Source of the DNA: Oxalobacteraceae bacterium UBA4003 | GTDB lineage: Bacteria > Pseudomonadota > Gammaproteobacteria > Burkholderiales > Burkholderiaceae_D | Assembly: GCA_002384815.1 (NCBI GenBank) | Contig: DGBN01000067.1 | Span: forward strand, 1-8,610 | DNA: 8,610 bases | Direction: 5' to 3' | The notes under the pieces: model-generated | Seen by the model: only the letters and a program-made list of their open reading frames with translations | Databases searched by the model: none | What the model was told of the DNA's origin: nothing | In this document: positions 1 to 5,712 of the stretch, one piece after another | Layout: each line of letters starts with the position of its first letter | Numbering within the stretch: the first letter of the stretch is position 1 | Translations under genes and position numbers: made by a program

Positions 1-114
1 GCTAAAAAAGCTGTAGCGAAAAAAGCCGTTGCCAAGAAAAAACCGGTAGCGAAAAAAGCAGCAGCTAGAAAGCCAGTGGCTAAAAAAGCTGTAGCGAAAA
101 AAGTAGTTGCCAAA
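1..114 (+). repeat. 78-bp imperfect direct repeat inside the H1-like gene
   Basis: Bases 1-25 recur exactly at 79-103, and the similarity continues to about 36 and 114, with a spacing of 78 bases (26 codons). After that the copies differ by about one codon (an extra Lys codon in the first). The repeat is in frame and encodes the AKKAVAKK pattern. Lys-rich H1-like tails are known to vary in length between strains through gain or loss of such units. Confidence 0.8.
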
Positions 115-258
115 AAACCGGCTGCCAAAAAAGCAGCGCCGAAAAAAACAGCCGCTAAAAAGCCGGCTGCCAAACCGGCAGCAGTAGCTGCGCCTGCGGT
201 AAAAACGGTGTTGAATCCGGCAGCGGCCTGGCCGTTTCCAACCGGCACCCGCCCGTAA
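1..258 (+). CDS. Histone H1-like Lys/Ala/Pro-rich DNA-binding protein, C-terminal part (5' end outside window)
   Basis: The frame is open from base 1 to TAA at 256-258, giving 85 residues of a protein whose start lies upstream of the window. The visible part is almost entirely repeats of the form AAKKP, AVAKK and PAAKK, followed by a non-repetitive tail ending WPFPTGTRP. Such Lys/Ala/Pro tails are typical of bacterial histone H1-like proteins of Burkholderiales, which bind DNA non-specifically through their positive charge and help compact the nucleoid. The region is strongly basic with no acidic residue visible, so it should be disordered until bound to DNA. An intrinsic terminator follows 40 bases downstream. 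An internal GTG at 76 is probably not the true start because the same repeat pattern continues unbroken upstream. The family call is firm; the exact family member and N-terminal domain cannot be seen. Confidence 0.85.
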   Translation, partial: AKKAVAKKAVAKKKPVAKKAAARKPVAKKAVAKKVVAKKPAAKKAAPKKTAAKKPAAKPAAVAAPAVKTVLNPAAAWPFPTGTRP

Positions 259-298
259 ATTCAGGTTCGCCTGGATGCGCCTGATTAAATTCAGGCAC

Positions 299-339
299 AA
301 TCCGCTGTGTGGCTTCATGTCGCACAGCGGATTTTTTTT
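299..339 (+). terminator. Rho-independent terminator after the H1-like gene
   Basis: An 11-bp perfect stem (299-309 with 323-333) encloses a short loop and is followed by an uninterrupted run of eight T (332-339, partly within the stem base). The stem is GC-rich in its centre (CCGCTGTG/CACAGCGG). It lies 40 bases after the H1-like stop and just before the yggT ribosome binding site, so it should separate the two transcription units or reduce read-through into yggT. Confidence 0.9.
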
Positions 340-350
340 AAGGAGTTTTC

Positions 351-893
351 GTGCTGGACAGTATATTTACACTGATTCTCGATACCGTTGCCATCGTGCT
401 GGCGGGTGCCTTGCTACTCAGATTCTGGATGCAGGCCGTACGTGTTCGCCCGCCTATGGAGATTGCACAGTTCACCTATCAGTTGACTGACTGGCTGGTG
501 CGGCCATTGCGGCGTGTGCTGCCTGGCACCGGCGGTTACGATTGGGCCAGTTTGATAGGCGCATTTCTGGTGGTGCTGATTGCTACTGCGTTCACGGTCT
601 GGTTGCGTGGTATTTTTTCGCCGCAGACGGTATTGCTGCTGGCGCTACTGCGTATTTGTCAGTGGGCGCTATATGGTTTGATCGGCTTGATCTTGATTGA
701 AGTTGTTTTCAGCTGGGTCAATCCACGTGCGCCGCTGGCGCCGTTTGTTCGCGCGCTGAATGATCCGTTGATGCGACCCTTGCGTCGCATTGTGCCTTTG
801 CTTGGAAGCATCGATTTATCTCCGCTGGTCGCGCTGATATTGCTGCAGATTGCGATTCAACTGGTGACTGCTGGGGTAGGATCGTTGCTGTGA
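351..893 (+). CDS. YggT family integral membrane protein (two YggT repeats)
   Basis: A 180-residue hydrophobic inner-membrane protein of the YggT family (Pfam YGGT). The GTG start is chosen because an AAGGAG box at 340-345 sits 5 bases upstream; the stop is TGA at 891-893. The protein is an internal duplication: each half has a hydrophobic helix, then an amphipathic motif RPLRR-hydrophobic-P (residues 51-58 RPLRRVLP and 142-149 RPLRRIVP), then another helix. Predicted membrane segments lie at about 4-25, 66-85, 97-121 and 155-176. The length of about 180-190 residues is usual for proteobacterial double-domain members. Homologues have been linked to osmotic tolerance, cell division or envelope assembly, and plant relatives to chloroplast cytochrome assembly and division, but the exact biochemical role is not settled. 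It is convergent with the kinase gene downstream. Confidence 0.93.
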   Translation: MLDSIFTLILDTVAIVLAGALLLRFWMQAVRVRPPMEIAQFTYQLTDWLVRPLRRVLPGTGGYDWASLIGAFLVVLIATAFTVWLRGIFSPQTVLLLALLRICQWALYGLIGLILIEVVFSWVNPRAPLAPFVRALNDPLMRPLRRIVPLLGSIDLSPLVALILLQIAIQLVTAGVGSLL

Positions 894-899
894 TTCGTC

Positions 900-930
900 A
901 CTGCTGATGGCGGGATGCGCCATCAGCAGT
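900..930. terminator. Hairpin between convergent yggT and kinase genes, possible bidirectional terminator
   Basis: A perfect 13-bp stem (900-912 with 918-930) with a 5-base loop lies 6 bases after the yggT stop and 13 bases beyond the kinase stop, in the only gap between the convergent genes. The T run after it on the plus strand is short (TTT at 930-932), and none is visible on the minus strand, so efficiency as a classical Rho-independent terminator is uncertain. Its place and perfect pairing favour a shared transcription end or a 3'-end-stabilising structure. Confidence 0.55.
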
Positions 931-943
931 TTCACTGCGGCTG

Positions 944-1876
944 TTACAGCCGATAACCGAATGCCTGATGGAAGCGGTCATCGATTTCGACCCGTGAGAG
1001 CGCGTGATTTTGCGGGCCCTGATGGGTAATCTTGATCGAACCCATCAAGCTGGCCAGACGACCGGTAGTCGGCCAATCCAGATTATTGGTCAGGCCGAAC
1101 AGCATACCGGCACGGAAGGCATCGCCGCAGCCGGTTGGATCGACAACCTTGTCCACCTTGACGCATGGAATTGCCAGACGTTCGTTATTGGTGAAAATTT
1201 CTGCGCCTTCATCACCGCGGGTGACTACCAGCGCCGAGACGCGCTCGGCAATTTGTGCCAGCGACAGTCCGGTGCGCTCAGTCAATAACTCTGCTTCGTA
1301 TTCATTGACTGCCACATAGGTAGCCAGATCAATGAAGGCTTTTAATTCATCGCCGTTGAACATCGGCAAACCCTGACCTGGATCGAAGATGAAGGGTACG
1401 TTCAGATCGGCGCATTGCTGCGCATGCTGCAGCATGCCGTCGCGACCATCCGGGGCGATGATGGCAATTGCGACAGGGCCTGCGTCTGCAACGGTATTTT
1501 CATGCGAGAACGTCATGGCGCCCGGATGAAAAGCGGTGATCTGGTTACTGTCCGTATCGGTGGTGATGAAGGCCTGCCCGGTATAGGAGTGTTCTATCGT
1601 CTTGATGCATTGCTGCGAAATCTGCAGGTCTTCCAGGTGTTTGCGATAAGTGGCGCCGTCCTGGCCTATGGTTGCCATGATGAGCGGATCGCCACCCAGC
1701 AGTTTAAGGTTGTAGCCGATATTGCCGGCACAGCCGCCGAATTCACGACGCATCTCGGGGACGAAAAAGCAGACATTGATTTTATGCAGCTGGTCGGCCA
1801 GTAGCGCTTCGGAAAAGCGATTTTGGAAAGACATGATCGTATCGAAGGCCAGCGAACCGCAGATTAATGATTTCAT
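944..1876 (-). CDS. PfkB/ribokinase-family carbohydrate or nucleoside kinase (adenosine kinase-like)
   Basis: A 310-residue protein of the PfkB (ribokinase) fold, which transfers phosphate from ATP to a sugar or nucleoside hydroxyl in the cytoplasm. Visible signatures are the N-terminal substrate-site motif FGGCAGN (residues 46-52, with GG and N typical of the family), a central strand VNEYEAELL (190-198, the NxxE-like metal/phosphate motif), and the C-terminal signature DPTGCGDAFRAG (246-257), in which the final Asp252 is the expected catalytic base in the anion hole GCGD. Family length is normal. Betaproteobacterial relatives are often labelled adenosine kinase, but substrate cannot be fixed from motifs. 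The ATG at 1874-1876 starts the expected MKSLICGSLAFD strand; an in-frame TTG extension to 1930 adds non-family sequence. No clear Shine-Dalgarno is visible before the ATG. It is the last gene of the minus-strand block, 142 bases after the DUF3426 gene. Confidence 0.9.
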   Translation of the reverse strand: MKSLICGSLAFDTIMSFQNRFSEALLADQLHKINVCFFVPEMRREFGGCAGNIGYNLKLLGGDPLIMATIGQDGATYRKHLEDLQISQQCIKTIEHSYTGQAFITTDTDSNQITAFHPGAMTFSHENTVADAGPVAIAIIAPDGRDGMLQHAQQCADLNVPFIFDPGQGLPMFNGDELKAFIDLATYVAVNEYEAELLTERTGLSLAQIAERVSALVVTRGDEGAEIFTNNERLAIPCVKVDKVVDPTGCGDAFRAGMLFGLTNNLDWPTTGRLASLMGSIKITHQGPQNHALSRVEIDDRFHQAFGYRL

Positions 1877-2007
1877 GAGAGATAGATGTATAAATAATAG
1901 AGGCGAATGGATGCAGGAAATTGGTCGCAATCATACACTGTGCATGCCTTGAATGGCGCGGCAGGGGATTCAGGGATGGCAATTCAATCAGGTTGATGTG
2001 CTGGATG

Positions 2008-2015
2008 TGACGTCA
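2008..2015. repeat. TGACGTCA palindrome just after the DUF3426 gene stop
   Basis: A perfect 8-bp palindrome TGACGTCA lies 3 bases beyond the stop codon of the DUF3426 gene on the minus strand. The identical octamer occurs at 4310-4317, 2 bases beyond the accC stop. I saw no other copy in the window. It could be a protein site or chance. Confidence 0.5.
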
Positions 2016-2018
2016 TGT

Positions 2019-3212
2019 TCAAGGATAAAACAGATACACGCGATAACCGGAGGCCTTGATCTGCGTCAGTTCAAAAGACAGTTTGACGGCATATTCGCTG
2101 TTTGCTGCAAATCCGGCGCGCACTTCGGCGGCACTCAGATAGTCAGCCGGCGCGAATACGCGGCGTAACAATGGTTTTTCGTTGGCATCGTTCAGCGTCA
2201 GCTCGATGTGCGGCCAGGTTTGCAGGCTATCGCTGTAGTTGCGTAGCAGTGTAGTGAGTACAAACGACTCTTTGCTTTCGGCCAGGGTTTGCAACTCGCT
2301 GGATTCGATGGACACGGCGGCAATTTGCGCCGGCAGATCGATACGGCAAGCAAATACATCGCATAGCTGCGTCAGCAAGGATTTGGTTTGCGGAAACTGA
2401 CCGGCAATCTGGTTACGGAATAAATACGTGCCTTGCGCCAGCGCGGCAAGGAACAAAATGAAGCAGCCTGTGCCGAGTAGCGTACGCAACTTGCCGCTCA
2501 GTTTTTGCTTGCGGCGCGCGCGCCTGAGAAAGGCAGGTTCTTCGTCTTCGATTTCGACTTCATCCGGTGACGGAGCGCTGCGGGTTTTTCCCTTGGCGGA
2601 TTTTTTGCTGCTGCGCCAGGGTTTGCGTTGCAAATCCTCGATCGCTTCGTCCAGTTCGTCCCGCGCATTGGGGTCGAACGACTGCGCATTCCCTTCGGCG
2701 TGGCTGAATCCCCTGGTGTCGGTTTCATCCTGCCCGACGTCTGCATCATGCGACGGGAAGTCGCGTGTGAAATCCAGCAGCGTCATGCGTTGCAGTGGAT
2801 CGTCTTTGTTTATTGCTGCAGGTAGCGTTGCATCGAGGTCGGATTCGATCTCGATGCCGGATTCAGGCCCAGGCTCGGCCTCGAATGCTGCGGGAATATC
2901 GGAATCAGTTTTGTTGGATGTGAGATGCGCATCCGGCGTGATGTCCGTCTCAACAATATCAGCCTCTGCCGTATCGTCGGAGGCTGCGGACAGAGGTGCA
3001 TCTATTGCAACGGGAGTCGCAGCAATGGATGCGACTGGCGCTGCTGCCGGCTCAACAACCGGCTCTGCATCGGCGGGCGGCAGCAGATGCTCGATGCCGT
3101 TGAAAATTTCCTTGCAGTGGCCGCAACGCACCAAGCCTGCACGCAATTTCAACTGGTCGTGCACGACGCGAAACGTCGTTTGGCAGTGGGGACATTGCGT
3201 CGCGAGTGCCAT
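2019..3212 (-). CDS. Zinc-ribbon / DUF3426 membrane protein of unknown function
   Basis: A 397-residue protein with four parts. Residues 1-40 form an MJ0042-type zinc ribbon with two CxxC knuckles (Cys7, Cys10, Cys30, Cys33). Residues about 45-225 are a low-complexity, acidic Ala/Asp/Glu-rich linker. A basic stretch (229-243, RRARRKQKLSGK) precedes one transmembrane helix (about 246-265). The C-terminal 130 residues form the DUF3426 domain. The positive-inside rule predicts the zinc ribbon in the cytoplasm and DUF3426 in the periplasm. ATG start is at 3210-3212 and stop TGA at 2019-2021. It starts 9 bases after the prmA stop, so the two are almost surely co-transcribed and probably co-translated. 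The prmA-DUF3426 linkage is common in betaproteobacteria. Function is unknown; a link to ribosome or envelope sensing would be guesswork. Confidence 0.9.
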   Translation of the reverse strand: MALATQCPHCQTTFRVVHDQLKLRAGLVRCGHCKEIFNGIEHLLPPADAEPVVEPAAAPVASIAATPVAIDAPLSAASDDTAEADIVETDITPDAHLTSNKTDSDIPAAFEAEPGPESGIEIESDLDATLPAAINKDDPLQRMTLLDFTRDFPSHDADVGQDETDTRGFSHAEGNAQSFDPNARDELDEAIEDLQRKPWRSSKKSAKGKTRSAPSPDEVEIEDEEPAFLRRARRKQKLSGKLRTLLGTGCFILFLAALAQGTYLFRNQIAGQFPQTKSLLTQLCDVFACRIDLPAQIAAVSIESSELQTLAESKESFVLTTLLRNYSDSLQTWPHIELTLNDANEKPLLRRVFAPADYLSAAEVRAGFAANSEYAVKLSFELTQIKASGYRVYLFYP

Positions 3213-3221
3213 GGTGTTTGA

Positions 3222-4151
3222 TTATTGCCCGTCTGGGGCGGTGATTGGCGAGCGGCCGGCCAGTGCGACCCAGCCTTCATGTTCTGCCCACACAGTCAAT
3301 GCGATGAACGGAGCATAGGCAGCGGCTACTTCATCAACCTGCGTCGCCAGTACGCCGGACAAGACCAGCTGACCGCCCGGATTGACGCGTCCTGCCAGCA
3401 TGGGTGCCATCAGCTTCAAGGGATTGGCAAGGATGTTGGCGACTACCACGTCAAAGGTATGTGCGTGTCCGGATGCAGCGAATTCATCCGGCAGGTAATA
3501 GTTGACATCGCAATGATTGCGTTCGGTATTGAATACCGCAGACTGGATGGCTTGCGGATCGATATCAATGCCGATGACTTTATCGGCGCCCAGTTTTTTG
3601 GCAACCATGGCCAGAATACCGGAGCCGCAACCGTAATCGAGTACCTTCAAACCGGCCGGTGCGTGGGCTTCCAGCCACTCCATGCACAGGCGCGTGGTGG
3701 GATGGCTGCCAGTACCGAAGGCCAGGCCGGGATCCAGTTCCAGTACCAATGCCTGAGGATCGGGTGCATCATGCCAGCTTGGCACGACCCAGATGTTTTT
3801 GCCGATATGAATAGGGTCGAATTGCGATTGCGTCAAGCGCACCCAATCCTGATCGTCGACACTGCGTAAAGTGAAGGCGAGATTCGTGGCAGTGAGACCA
3901 ATGCTTTTCGCTGCCTCGGCAACGATTGCAGTTTGATCCGCGTCAACTGGCGTCAGTGCGACGACGCGACTGCGTTCCCATGCTGCTTCGGTTGGCTCCA
4001 TGCCAGGTTCGCCGAACAGCGGTTGCTCGGCATCGGTGCCGAAGTCAGCATCTTCTACCGAGACCGATAAGGCGCCGGCGTCGAACAATGCATCGGATAG
4101 TGCCTCCGCATGCGTACGTGCGACTTCGATCACAATTTCGGTCCAGCTCAT
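3222..4151 (-). CDS. prmA: Ribosomal protein L11 methyltransferase PrmA
   Basis: PrmA trimethylates ribosomal protein L11 at several amino groups using S-adenosylmethionine. The 309-residue product has an N-terminal L11-recognition domain starting MSWTEIVIEV and a class I methyltransferase domain. Visible motifs: DPGLAFGTGSHPTT (140-153), the PrmA family signature; the SAM-binding glycine loop DYGCGSG (172-178); the acidic strand end GIDIDP (194-199); and the catalytic-site loop NILANPL (239-245), all as expected. Length is close to the usual 290-310. The ATG at 4149-4151 is preceded by a GGGG-containing Shine-Dalgarno; the open frame extends upstream to 4292 but that part is non-homologous and crosses hairpins. 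It lies 168 bases after accC and 9 bases before the DUF3426 gene. A TATAAT box at 4182-4187 may give it its own promoter. PrmA is usually dispensable. Confidence 0.97.
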   Translation of the reverse strand: MSWTEIVIEVARTHAEALSDALFDAGALSVSVEDADFGTDAEQPLFGEPGMEPTEAAWERSRVVALTPVDADQTAIVAEAAKSIGLTATNLAFTLRSVDDQDWVRLTQSQFDPIHIGKNIWVVPSWHDAPDPQALVLELDPGLAFGTGSHPTTRLCMEWLEAHAPAGLKVLDYGCGSGILAMVAKKLGADKVIGIDIDPQAIQSAVFNTERNHCDVNYYLPDEFAASGHAHTFDVVVANILANPLKLMAPMLAGRVNPGGQLVLSGVLATQVDEVAAAYAPFIALTVWAEHEGWVALAGRSPITAPDGQ

Positions 4152-4176
4152 GCATACCCCAATTAATTTACTGTGC

Positions 4177-4193
4177 AGCCCATTATATGGGCT
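4177..4193 (-). promoter_or_regulatory. Candidate prmA promoter: TATAAT -10 inside a 7-bp inverted repeat
   Basis: The minus strand carries a perfect TATAAT (4187 down to 4182), which would place a transcript start near 4175, about 24 bases before the prmA ATG. No good -35 is seen at 16-18 bases spacing (CCATTT at 17). The box sits in the middle of a perfect inverted repeat AGCCCAT-TAT-ATGGGCT (4177-4193), which could be an operator or could simply fold in read-through mRNA. Confidence 0.4.
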
Positions 4194-4227
4194 TAACGTG
4201 CCGGAAATGGCGGGTGAATAATGATTT

Positions 4228-4262
4228 CGCCGCAACAGCAGAGGTTTTCTATTGTTGCGGCG
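4228..4262 (-). other. 10-bp hairpin in the accC-prmA gap
   Basis: A perfect 10-bp GC-rich stem (4228-4237 with 4253-4262) encloses a 15-base loop. There is no T tract after it on either strand, so it is not a standard terminator; it may mark an mRNA processing or stabilising structure between accC and prmA. Confidence 0.5.
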
Positions 4263-4283
4263 ATGGTGCTGCGAGCCGTTCAG

Positions 4284-4309
4284 GAAAATCACGACAGGGC
4301 TAGCCTGTC
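4284..4309 (-). terminator. Weak hairpin just after accC, possible partial terminator
   Basis: A 6-bp perfect stem GACAGG/CCTGTC (4293-4298 with 4304-4309) lies about 10 bases after the accC stop on the minus strand and is followed by GTGATTTTC, a short T run. It is too weak for a strong terminator but could reduce read-through into prmA. Confidence 0.3.
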
Positions 4310-4317
4310 TGACGTCA
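4310..4317. repeat. TGACGTCA palindrome just after the accC stop
   Basis: Second copy of the octamer found at 2008-2015. It lies 2 bases downstream of the accC stop codon on the minus strand and directly abuts the GACAGG/CCTGTC hairpin. Confidence 0.5.
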
Positions 4318-4319
4318 TC

Positions 4320-5690
4320 TTAGGCTTTTGGTTCTTTGGGCAAATCAGGTTTGTTTGCCAGCTTTTGCTCGAGGTAATGAATGTTGGTACCACCTTCGAT
4401 AAAGCGGGCATCCACCATCAGTTCGCGATGCAGCGGGATGTTGGTCAAAATACCTTCGACGACCATTTCCGACAATGCAATCTGCATGCGCTTGATCGCT
4501 TGTTCGCGCGTCGCGCCATATGAAATAACCTTGCCGACCATCGAATCGTAATTCGGCGGAACGTAGTAACCGGCGTATGCATGCGAGTCGACACGGATGC
4601 CAGGTCCGCCAGGCGCGTGCCAGGAAATGATCTTGCCTGGCGATGGCGTGAACTTGAACGGGTCTTCAGCGTTGATACGGCATTCGATAGAATGGCCGCT
4701 CAATACGATGTCGCGCTGGCGATAACGCAGTTTTTCACCTGCTGCGATACGGATCTGTTCCTGCACGATATCGATGCCGGTAATCATTTCTGTGACCGGA
4801 TGTTCGACTTGTACACGGGTGTTCATTTCAATGAAATAGAACTCGCCATTTTCGTACAGAAACTCAAACGTACCTGCGCCGCGATAACCCATCTTGCGGC
4901 AGGCTTCGGCGCAACGATCACCTATGCGTTCTATTATTTTGCGTGGGATGCCAGGAGCCGGTGCTTCTTCCAGTACTTTCTGATGGCGCCGCTGCATAGA
5001 GCAATCGCGTTCGCCCAGCCACACGGCATTTTTGTGTTCATCGGCGAGGATCTGGATTTCCACGTGACGCGGATTTTCCAGATACTTCTCCATATAGACT
5101 TCAGGATTGCCGAATGCGGTACCTGCTTCGGTTTTGGTCATCGTGACGGCATTCAACAATGCCGCTTCGGTATGCACGACGCGCATGCCGCGTCCACCGC
5201 CACCGCCAGCTGCCTTGATGATGACTGGATAGCCGACTTTACGTGCAGTTTGAATGATTTCCTTGGGATCGTCCGGCAAGGCACCATCCGAACCAGGGAC
5301 GCACGGTACACCAGCCTTGATCATCGTTTGCTTGGCCGTCACCTTGTCACCCATCATGCGGATGGATTCTGAACGTGGGCCGATGAAGACAAAACCGGAT
5401 TGCTCTACGCGTTCTGCAAAATCGGCATTTTCGGACAGAAAGCCGTAGCCGGGATGAATCGCTTCAGCATCGGTTACTTCCGCCGCGCTGATAATAGCGG
5501 GCATGTTCAGATAGCTGAGTGTCGATGGCGCAGGGCCGATGCATACGGATTCGTCGGCCAGCTTGACGTATTTGGCGTCGCGGTCGGCTTCGGAATGGAC
5601 GACCACGGTTTTAATGCCCATTTCTCGGCAGGCGCGCTGGATACGCAAGGCAATCTCGCCGCGATTGGCGATCAGGATTTTTTCAAACAT
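4320..5690 (-). CDS. accC: Acetyl-CoA carboxylase, biotin carboxylase subunit AccC
   Basis: AccC carboxylates the biotin carried by AccB using ATP and bicarbonate, the first half-reaction of acetyl-CoA carboxylase. The 456-residue protein is full length (the E. coli protein is 449) and keeps E. coli numbering for the catalytic residues: Lys116 and Lys159 (ATP), glycine-rich loop GGGGGRGMR (162-170), Cys230, Lys238, Glu276 and Glu288 (metal), and Arg292-Val293-Gln294-Val295-Glu296 (bicarbonate/biotin site). Order is N-terminal biotin carboxylase domain, ATP-grasp domain, C-terminal domain. The ATG at 5688-5690 has GGAG 7 bases upstream and begins MFEKILIANRGEIA. It follows accB by 203 bases, longer than I would expect for accBC. 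That gap holds a duplicate of the accC 5' end, a 40-codon leader frame overlapping this start, and an inverted repeat around the start codon, all hinting at translational control. The last residues (KPDLPKEPKA) are a short polar tail. Confidence 0.98.
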   Translation of the reverse strand: MFEKILIANRGEIALRIQRACREMGIKTVVVHSEADRDAKYVKLADESVCIGPAPSTLSYLNMPAIISAAEVTDAEAIHPGYGFLSENADFAERVEQSGFVFIGPRSESIRMMGDKVTAKQTMIKAGVPCVPGSDGALPDDPKEIIQTARKVGYPVIIKAAGGGGGRGMRVVHTEAALLNAVTMTKTEAGTAFGNPEVYMEKYLENPRHVEIQILADEHKNAVWLGERDCSMQRRHQKVLEEAPAPGIPRKIIERIGDRCAEACRKMGYRGAGTFEFLYENGEFYFIEMNTRVQVEHPVTEMITGIDIVQEQIRIAAGEKLRYRQRDIVLSGHSIECRINAEDPFKFTPSPGKIISWHAPGGPGIRVDSHAYAGYYVPPNYDSMVGKVISYGATREQAIKRMQIALSEMVVEGILTNIPLHRELMVDARFIEGGTNIHYLEQKLANKPDLPKEPKA

Positions 5691-5712
5691 GTGTAGTCTC
5701 CGCGGCGAGATT
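5652..5712 (-). promoter_or_regulatory. 12-bp inverted repeat enclosing the accC start (possible start-sequestering hairpin)
   Basis: The minus-strand mRNA sequence AATCTCGCCGCG (5712-5701) is exactly complementary to CGCGGCGAGATT (5663-5652), which is accC codons 10-13. The 37-base loop carries the accC ATG, and the Shine-Dalgarno GGAG straddles the stem edge. Folding would hide or constrain the ribosome site. An alternative partner for the upstream arm exists at 5771-5778 (8 pairs, one G-U). Pairing is seen directly; a regulatory role is inferred. Confidence 0.5.

Noticed and set aside
141..149. A seven-A run in the H1-like gene as a programmed frameshift site
   Set aside because: The run is not in the phase needed for a -1 slippery heptamer and no downstream structure or useful alternative frame is seen.
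1..180. Short-spaced repeats at the window start as a CRISPR-like array
   Set aside because: They are in-frame Lys/Ala codon repeats of a protein; there are no constant repeats with unique spacers of fixed length.
275..490. A 71-codon plus-strand frame overlapping the terminator and the start of yggT
   Set aside because: It reads through the terminator stem, has no ribosome site and overlaps yggT in another frame.
1877..2018. A promoter or terminator in the gap before the kinase gene
   Set aside because: TATTAT- and TTATAC-like sequences are present but no matching -35 is found, and no convincing stem was found; apart from the TGACGTCA palindrome I see nothing firm.
2428..3318. A 296-codon plus-strand open frame opposite the DUF3426 gene
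   Set aside because: It is the antisense shadow of a real gene: Ser/Ala-rich low-complexity product, no recognisable domain, and it runs through the start of the opposite gene.
4581..5372. A 263-codon plus-strand open frame opposite accC
   Set aside because: accC is certain from its complete set of catalytic residues; the opposite frame encodes no family motif and is explained by accC codon bias.
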